Source: Prostheceraeus crozeri
Lineage: Eukaryota > Platyhelminthes > Polycladida > Euryleptidae
Assembly: GCA_907163375.1 (NCBI GenBank)
Contig: CAJQUW010016154.1
Span: forward strand, 1 to 64,000
Reading direction: 5' to 3'
Length of the DNA: 64,000 nt
Positions 56,724-64,000 of this stretch are shown piece after piece. A program made the position numbers and the translations under genes. The notes beneath the pieces were generated by a model. It made no database searches. It was not told the DNA's origin and saw nothing but the letters and a program-made list of their open reading frames with translations. How positions within the stretch are numbered: the stretch's first letter is position 1; each line of letters opens with the position of its first letter.

Positions 56724-57129
56724 TCTGTTGATCAGACCAAGAAGGCTGATGATGAAAAAGTCTCCTTGCTTTTCGGCGTAATAATTGTAATTATATGTAA
56801 AAGAAAATTTACAAGGTCCCGACGCGTTTCGCGAATTCTCGCTTTGTCTAGGGACGAGCGTGAAGAGGACAAACTGACAGTCAAACTCGTCTTGAAATAG
56901 ATGATGGTGATGTCCTCTTCAAGACGAGTTTGACTGTCAGTTTGTCCTCTTCACGATCGTCCCTAGACAAAGCGAGAATTCGCGAAACGCGTCGGGACCT
57001 TGTAAATTTTCTTTTACATATAATTACAATTATTACGCCGAAAAGCAAGGAGACTTTTTCATCATCAGCCTTCTTGGTCTGATCAACAGAATGAACAATC
57101 GTCAACTCCTGTTAACGGCTATCCTCTAC
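56724..57129. mobile_element. PLE-like palindromic insertion with 13-bp flanking repeats
   Basis: Arms 56722-56896 and 56919-57092 are inverted copies with about one mismatch in 174 bp, around a 22-bp spacer. The block is flanked by AATACCTCTGAAT at 56711-56723 and 57130-57142, a 13-bp direct repeat that looks like a target duplication, with 37 bp of unique sequence at the right. Each arm contains GCGAAACGCGTC within a fold GTCCC...GCGA/TCGC...GAAAC-GCGTC-GGGAC (56959-56998, plus strand). This resembles the minimal hammerhead ribozymes carried in Penelope-like element terminal repeats, though the CTGATGA core box is not intact. No ORF. Classification as a PLE terminal-repeat fragment is an inference. 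Confidence 0.55.
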
Positions 57130-57142
57130 AATACCTCTGAAT

Positions 57143-57452
57143 ACCTGACTTTTTCAGTAGCTGTATCTCTGAAATCAAGGTCACACACCATTGGGTATCG
57201 TCTGACATAGCGACAGAGAATCGAGCGCACACAATTGTACTCAAACAACTTCTCTCCACCAAACAACAGCTCTCAGTAGACAGCAGCAATTGTTTTCGAG
57301 CCTTAAAATTTGTATGAATTCCGCCCCCTTTCGATGCTGTATGAGGTGCAGCCATCACCCCTTTCAGTGACACTGACTCAATCATTTTTCATGAATGAAA
57401 AGAATACGAATAAATGAAGTTTGCTGTATTTGAGATTGTCAAATCTATCATG
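57143..57452 (-). other. unassigned open segment beside the LINE
   Basis: An 88-codon minus-strand frame (57119-57385) reads MIESVSLKGVMAAPHTASKG ... FSVAMSDDTQWCVTLISEIQ and is cut by the palindromic insertion. It is protein-like in composition, but I recognise no family. Confidence 0.25.
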
Positions 57453-59285
57453 GGTTGGAACATTTGATGTCGAGAAATGTTAGGCGACATATTCTTCTGC
57501 ATCACAAGGCGGTCAGCGATCTTGTGGATGCTTGTAATGGTCAGATCTCCCCATGACCCGTAGACAGAAACTGCCAGAGGTATGCAGCTCCAGTTCTGCA
57601 GTTCACAAGCATACCCATTGATTCTCCTCTTCCTGTCCTCAGCATTAGGAAGACATTCACTCACTGTTGTACTCGCTCCGTCAATGTTACGTGGTTTGAG
57701 CGGATGTACAACAGTAAGATCAAATGCTGCAGCCTTGCCGAGAGACCAGGAAGGAACTAGGACGTCGCTGTTGTTGCTACCGGGACTTTTTTCTAGCTGT
57801 GGACTCAACTGAACTTGTTGACAATAGCTGAATAAGGTGTCCCTCAACTCATTGCGTCGACACCCAAACGTAGACCAAGCCTCATTTTGATGAGCACTTG
57901 AACCTCATTTCGTTCAAGATGTTGATTCAGTCCGGGGATAGGCATAGCTGCCATCCAATCAGACGTTCTTGAGGATGAAACAGCAATCAACCGATCCATG
58001 TCTGCAGTTGGAGTACAGTTAGAAATCAAAATCTCCAACTGATCCTCCTCAATTAGTCCTGACAGGAACCTCTGATTGCGACAAGTGACCACTGATGCAC
58101 TAGAGCCAAATCGGGATCGTAAAGAATCAAAGACTGCGTTAGTCTGAATTAAATTGGAATTTGTTCCAACAACAGATGACAAGTAAGCAGCTGAAGCATG
58201 ATTTTCAAGAGATCCCAACCCAACTCCACCATGTCTCAGACTCAACTGACACTGTATCGGAACATTATCAGTCAACTCAATTCCGATCGGGGCACCGAGA
58301 ACCATCAAATTTTGATTCATTACTTTTCAATATTTCTGGCGGGAAAGAGTCTAGAGTTTGCTGACTAAACAGTTCACACTTTTTGAGATTAATACTAATA
58401 AGTCAGACCATGATAGAGCATTTTGGATGATCGCAATGTTGTCTTCTACAGCTTGTCGTGTACCACACAAAAAACCATCATCCAAATGCCACATGTTAAT
58501 TTCAGGTATTTCATCTAAAGTTATCACCAGACGATGTAGAGTAAGCGCAAATATAAGAGGCCCCAACGGATCCCCTTGTTGAGCGCCAGTAGCCGAAGTC
58601 AAAGATCCAGTAGCATGCCATAACTTTGGATGTTGACTATAACACCACGAAACCCATGGTAAGGGAGATGGTAAATGCTTTGCGCAATCTTCTAGTACGG
58701 CCTGTCGAGAAATTGTATTAAAGGCATTCTTCATGTCAACCTTAATTAAGTATTACAAAATCATCATCGTCCCAATGAGTATTGATGATGTCTCTTGCCC
58801 TATGCACCACCTTCTCAACTCCACCAGGACAGGATACTCCAAATTGAAAAGGATTAAGAATTCCTTTGGCTTTTTCCGAAAAATATTTAACAATTCATTT
58901 TCCTGCTAGACGTCTTACCACCTCACCAACAGCAATCGGGCGAATATCAAGGTCTGTATTATTATCCGATTTGATGAGTGTCGTAATTGATGCACCGGCA
59001 TAGAATGGTGCTACTTCCATAGGAGCTTGGCCGGAGATCAGGTGATTAACAAATTAGCGTAAAACAACACACACGTTTGTAGGTAAGATTGCCTCAAACC
59101 CTTCAATCAAATGATCAGCGCGCAACCCTGAACGACGACACGCCAGAGTTGGAAATGGGTCAACGAAACTTGACCCATGACCCACCTGACCGATGGCATA
59201 TGTGACCCACGACCCACCTGATCTACCTAACCTACATGCTTCAAGGGTGAATGATGTGAGTGCAATTTCCTTTTCTGGCATCATC
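57453..59285 (-). mobile_element. RLE-type LINE, copy 2 (inverted relative to copy 1)
   Basis: It is collinear with copy 1 at 40945-43107, read on the minus strand: GGGTCA-rich start (about 59150-59230), GLRADHLIEGFEAILPTNVC, FVNHLISGQAP, RT motifs A-C and the endonuclease SDVLVPSWSLGKAAAFDLTV. It lacks the MITE. It shares with copy 1 an in-frame TAA after VCVVLR and a TGA after RRLAGK (58895-58897). Around 57858 about 110 bp are deleted between GTCGA words present in copy 1, removing the zinc motif upstream of the endonuclease. Its frame across NEVQVLIKMRLGLRLGV is open where copy 1 is shifted. Homology starts at the same 5' point (CAGAAAAGGAAATTG) in both copies. Confidence 0.85.
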
Positions 59286-59451
59286 AAAATAAGGGAAGTA
59301 TGGAATCAATGGTTGATTTGTGGCGACAGCTATGATATTACTTTTTCGCCAGCTCTTATAAGCAGTTTTATTTGATATCGCAATTGACAACAGAATAGTA
59401 TTGAAATATTGAATGGAAGGGACTGAATAGCTATGTCAAAACTATGAAGTA

Positions 59452-59575
59452 CACTGTAAACCAACACCTCGTAAAGCGAGCTGAATCATCTCCTAAAGCA
59501 AGACACTATTCGTAACTAATAAAAAAATCCTAAAGCATGCGCCTTTTAGAAGGCTAGCCTCTCACCTCCTAAAAC
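59452..59575 (+). mobile_element. partial MITE related to the one in LINE copy 1
   Basis: CACTGTAAACCAACACCTCG, then ACACTATTCGTAACTAATAA and TCCTAAAGCATGCGCCTTTT match the left two-thirds of the MITE at 41746-41963. The right terminus is not found. Confidence 0.65.
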
Positions 59576-62544
59576 ATTTTTTCAATGACATTTTCTACTT
59601 TTTCCCTTATGACAATGCATACTACTATCTTTATTCAGCAATAGACGGGCTACGCATTATTTATTGCAGACAAAGCTCTCATTATATTCATTCAATATTT
59701 ATCTCTTGCTTCACAAACAACCCTCTAAAGAAATAAGAACAACCCCTGTAGTATTGTTATGAAAGAAAACATGACATTAGTGTTGTACTTTAAAGTACAA
59801 TTCGAATACATGAAACAATTTATAAAATTTAATATATTTATTAATAATTAACAATAATTAGTAATATATTTATTTTATAAAACAAATTTGTAAAATTGAC
59901 ACCCGGTACCAAAATGAATGCATTCACAGGTCTATTGATGAAACAGATACAGCGAAATTTCATGTATACATGTACTGTACAATGAAAATTTTGGCCTGGC
60001 CACGCAATTTTCGGTGACAAAAATACAAATGCTGCATAATATAATCAGTGTCTGGACAGTATAAAATGTCAGAAACATGTAGGATATTTATTACAGAATT
60101 ATGTGGATAAAAGCATGTGTGAGATCGCAGATCAACAGTTACAATAAAGATAAAGTAACAAATAGAGTCCCAAGATGCGAATATCGAATAACAATCAAAT
60201 GCTAGATATGCAAGTCAATCTCTATTATTTTTCAAGTAAATTACGATCTAAACTAACAGATATTGCAGCTCTAAAACATCATGGAAAACATCAAGAAATA
60301 ATTATAGAAAGATAAAACTAAAGAATTCAAAGTAATTTATGGCACAAACAAAAATTCACAGAGTTTTGCACTGATCTTGATGAAGATGTGACGCTCACGA
60401 AGAAGAACTTCCAGCAGTTTTTACGGTGGTCAAGTACTGTCGATTGCGTTGGAGATTATACGTATGAAACAAGACTGCATGTACCATGATGGTATAGATC
60501 CATCATCAAAGCGTAATTCCCATACCATTCCACTCAATGGTATAATTTCCATCCGCCAAAGCACCTATTCAATATTTGGACACCACATATTTGTATTCAC
60601 TGATATTCAAGTCGAAATGATTGCTGAAAAGAAAAAGGAATTTTAGTTACGAACTATGGAGTGAAGGGAAAGAAATAATTAACTTTAAGAGACAAGAACG
60701 TCAGAACTAGATGTTACATGAAACAGGCTGAATATTTGACAGATAATTGAAAACAAAAGAATTTCTTATAAACATGCATACACAGAGCATATCGTGTTTT
60801 TTAAAATAATTTTTATTACGCTATTTATTTTGATATGCGCCTACATAATGTAATTTATCAATGCTGAATTGAATACATGTACCTGTACTTTGATAAAATA
60901 ATTGAAACCTCTTGTTGCGGAAAATTGGCTCCTTTCTTAGTTATTTGATGTTCTACAGATTATGGAAATTCACGATTTTCAGGTCTCCAACAAATAGCAA
61001 ATATTATGCTAATAATCCATATTCACAAGTACTAATTTTCGTTTGAAAGTTCTAATGCAATACTGCACATGTTTCTTATTGATTCCCCCACTTCAGACAT
61101 CACACACTGTCTTGTAAACTGCTATGTGTCGACAACAAGTAGCCGTACTTATTAATCAGGTGAAAACACTATGAGCGTCACAGGTCTCTACCAAACATAC
61201 ATGAGCTAAGTTGACTTCAGAAATAATAACTGGCATAGCTTATATGGCCCAAGATCGTCGTTAGAAATGTAATAAAAATGAAAAAAATGGAATATCTCCT
61301 TTTCTACTGTGATTTACTGGCCATTGTGAAGGCGTCTGAAACTGTTCAGTGCTAGAGGTTTTGGTTCTATGTGAGTATAGTTCGTTTGAGGAAACCTGCA
61401 TGATATGTGATGATTTTATGAGAAAGAATAAAAAAGTTCCACTCAATAGGCGGACATTTTCTTGCTATCAGAAATACCTTATCATGTATTTTTACAGAAT
61501 AGAAATATTCTATATAAGTTAATTAATCTCTCTTTTTTTCGTTGATGACTATTTGGTCTTTCCTATTTGAGAACTTAATAATAATGACTAGTATGTATGA
61601 ATAGAGTATGTGAGAGACTTTCATTGCTAAAATGGATTTACTTTTAAAAGTAGCCAACAGGATGGACTGAATATTTATAGGAAGTCGAGCACTTAACGCC
61701 GCACATTAGAAATACGTTGCATACAATAATGTCTGGACATTGTAGAAAAACCGCAGTTATTTCAATACTGACAAAAATGATAATTATTGGCAGAAGATTC
61801 TATATAGAAATATAGAAGATTTAATTTTTCAGTAGTCTGTCAGCCCTAGTTCGACATCCGGAATTTCATATATTTTGATGAATATTTATTAAGCGAATTC
61901 GCAACTATGTTGCGGCAGAAATTATACAAAATAGATAAAAAAGGTTAAAAGATTGAATGCGAAATTTTAAGCATAAGTTTACAAAAATATGTTTCTTCTT
62001 AAATGTCCGAATCAGGAAAGACTGAAGACAATTATACTAATTTAAACGAATGTCCTTCAGTGTCGTCTATTGCATTTTTTCGATGTCTATGCAGCTATCT
62101 GACTACAGATTATCATGACAGTTGGTGATAGATGCTTACATTAGCAGGTTGAATCCAAAACTTGATATGCCAATTCAATTAACCCTTCACATGCGTGTAT
62201 TTTTCTGCCTTATTTCGGAAGCCTTATTGGACACACCACTTAAATAACAGTGAGTACTTTGAGCAGTTTCTATAAGCACGCATTTGCTTCTCAGAGGCTT
62301 TACCGTGCACAGAAAACGCGATTGAATGCATAAAATTGACAAATGCAATGTATGCCTACCTCGAAAAATTTCAGCATTTATAATTTATAATTTGCATTAT
62401 CCGCAAAAAAAATTAATTTAGTCCCGTTAGAAAAAATGGCATTTTAAGTACAGAAGTCTTAAATTTGATTTACATTAAAGTGCTATATTGTATGCATGTA
62501 TTACAACTCTTTCGAATAGGCTATCAGAACAACAGGAAACTCAC
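59576..62544. other. gene-free stretch
   Basis: AT-rich with no recognised gene, transposon end or tandem repeat. Confidence 0.4.
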
Positions 62545-62794
62545 GTAATTTTTCAGAGTTGCCGTTAGTTGATGAACCAGATTGATTAGTATATCTGTGA
62601 CGATTGGCTGTCACGAGAAAATGTAGAATGCAGATTTTCGGCCATTTAGATTCAAGTCTTACTATATTTCTTTTCCATTTATCCAGTATTTCGGTCGGCG
62701 TTGATGGGAAAGATGTAGTCTCCTGGTATGACACCATGATATCCATATATTTGCAATTTACTACTGCATAATTTATTATAAAGTCAAAAGTTGT
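62545..62794 (-). CDS. candidate exon, unrecognised
   Basis: The minus-strand frame is open from 62794 to a GTGAGT donor at 62544. It reads DFIINYAVVNCKYMDIMVSY, then SFPSTPTEILDKWKRNIVRL and ESKWPKICILHFLVTANRHR. An AG at an ATTATGCAG site could be the acceptor, but its pyrimidine tract is poor. The tryptophan- and charge-containing composition looks more like protein than the neighbouring AT-rich frames. No family is recognised. Confidence 0.25.
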
Positions 62795-62895
62795 TTATTT
62801 CCAAAAACATTGGAAAACAATATTACAATTTTGATGCATAATATTACAATTATAATGCATTCTATAGATATGTTTCAGAAGAGGTTAATAATTTC

Positions 62896-62952
62896 CATAA
62901 TTACCTCTGTACACGGATATCTCTCATAATTACCTCTAAACACGGATATCTT
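62896..62952. repeat. two-copy 29-bp tandem repeat
   Basis: CATAATTACCTCTGTACACG-GATATCT is followed 29 bp later by a near copy with TAAACACG. The preceding GGTTAATAATTTCC also occurs at 39579. Confidence 0.7.
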
Positions 62953-63095
62953 GAAGTCTGCATCTTGTCATTTCACAAGTTTTTTATAAACAGTTTTCCA
63001 TTATGAAACATGAGAGGTCACCATGCTATGGTAAATTTTACATGATCATTGAGATTCAAATTTCTAGAGACAGAAAGCATTCAATTTCTACACCA

Positions 63096-63262
63096 TTTCC
63101 AGTTTAATTTCAGACAACATCAACTATATTTCAGATATCATCACTTTAATTTCATATGCATCAGTTTAATTTCAGTCCCCGTCACTTATATTTCAGATAT
63201 CATCAAATTAATTTCAGCTATGGTAATTTATATTTCAGATAAGGTCAATTTAATTTCAGATA
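63096..63262. repeat. degenerate 21-bp tandem repeat of TTTCAG units
   Basis: Eight units of YTTWATTTCAGATATCATCA type, almost all exactly 21 bp. TAATTTCAG and TATATTTCAG cores alternate in part. Because 21 is a multiple of three, the frame stays open through it, but the encoded text is repeat-driven. Confidence 0.8.
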
Positions 63263-63682
63263 TCTTTTGTGCTCTATATTCATAAAACATGACTGCGCTT
63301 ATTGATCCATTGGAGCCTACTGTTCTTGACATACAAAAATTGAAAGCGCTGATGCAGCAGATAGGCCCATCATATCACAACTATGCGCATGCATCTTCAT
63401 GCAAATGCACGTTGAAACTAAAATAGCGAAAAAGAAGCCTGTATTCGCAATCTGGAATCAGTGTCTCCTTTGGACATGAAATGCTTCGAAGCAATCATAT
63501 GACACTATAGCCATAAAATATTCTCTGCTTTTATTATAATTCCTTGTATATCGCTACTCCTCCCATACTGTTTTTCCCTGAAGACTTGAACATAGATGAT
63601 AAAACTACATTTCGCTTGCATCACTTGCTATATATTTGCATTTCAAAATACATTTGAACACAAAAAACTTTTCAAAAAGTCA

Positions 63683-64000
63683 TCAAAAGTCATATATTGC
63701 ATATAAAAGCAAATGTAAATTTGGACCTTTTGAATTTAGCAGAATTATTTTTGCCCGATCACCTCGGCGAGACCAACCTTTTGTCCTTTTGCAAAACAGG
63801 TTGAAGTTTGTTTCGTCAACGAATATCAGCTGCCTGCCGTCACTTAGGTACTCCGACATCTGAAGACAACATTCTCTCCTCTTAGTCTTGTTTTGATCAC
63901 TGTTCATTGACTGTGGCTCTTTATGGATTTTCTTCAATGTCATGATATGACCATCCAAATAATTGCCAACAGTGGAGACAGAGACGGAGGTGCTGAACGC
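63683..64000 (-). pseudogene. Tc1/mariner-IS630-type transposase, partial
   Basis: The minus-strand frame enters at the window edge and reads STVGNYLDGHIMTLKKIHKE, then KRRECCLQMSEYLSDGRQLI, FVDETNFNLFCKRTKGWSRR and GPNLHLLLYAIYDF, then a stop. FVDET is the first catalytic Asp of the DDE_3 domain, and the upstream HTH-linker region (ST....L......LK) matches. The second and third acidic residues are missing because the frame ends early at 63685, so this is a 3'-truncated copy or one broken there. The start lies beyond 64000. Confidence 0.8.

Noticed and set aside
56740-56769. CTGATGATGAAAA as an intact hammerhead core
   Set aside because: CTGATGA and GAAA are separated by a single base, leaving no room for helix II; the fold at 56959-56998 is the better candidate.

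Overview
The window looks like nuclear DNA of an invertebrate animal. It is AT-rich, has almost no recognisable host coding sequence, shows GT-AG splice signals, and is packed with animal-type transposable elements: piggyBac, hAT, Crypton, Tc1/mariner, Penelope-like elements (PLEs), several LINEs, a Ty3/Gypsy LTR element and many foldback/MITE elements. The palindrome GTAGGCCTAC and its core AGGCCTA recur, which I associate loosely with echinoderm or other invertebrate deuterostome genomes. This is an impression, not a proof.

1-19 kb: a free-standing CGGBP1-like zinc-finger ORF (1.2 kb), a possible host exon (5.7 kb, minus), LINE and hAT C-terminal relics (6.1-6.8 kb), a 1.8 kb non-autonomous hAT element with perfect 8-bp target duplications (7.88-9.67 kb), a 1 kb foldback element (14.9-15.9 kb) and a decayed PLE (16.3-17.6 kb, minus). 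19-30 kb: three TTAA-flanked piggyBac-type elements. The first is nearly full length, the second is internally deleted, and the third is a 1.1 kb element without transposase. Each carries its own family of short subterminal palindromes. Between the first two lies a 99% identical head-to-head inverted duplication of a PLE reverse-transcriptase fragment.

30-40 kb: a 0.7 kb palindrome, a signal-peptide exon (32.4 kb, minus), and a young Ty3/Gypsy element (identical 233-bp LTRs, target duplication GCAAT) inserted in one arm of a long hairpin. That hairpin lies beside a two-exon Crypton-like tyrosine recombinase gene. A minisatellite rich in TGACCT hexamers lies at 40.0 kb. 40-50 kb: an RLE-type (R2/NeSL/HERO-like) LINE interrupted by a 218-bp MITE, a second PLE-like RT on the minus strand, a CR1/L2-like LINE, and a GC-rich CCGACA minisatellite. 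52-64 kb: two TIR elements, a short PLE-like palindrome with 13-bp flanking repeats and a hammerhead-like fold, an inverted second copy of the RLE LINE, a 21-bp tandem repeat made of TTTCAG units, and a Tc1/mariner transposase cut by the window end.

Nothing here works together as a pathway. The window is a gene-poor, repeat-dense region, perhaps one very long intron or intergenic stretch, possibly crossed by a minus-strand secreted-protein gene. The points most worth following are the parallel palindrome architecture of the three piggyBac elements, the hairpins around the Crypton gene, the inverted PLE dimers with a ribozyme-like motif, and the RLE LINE pair that shares stop codons.
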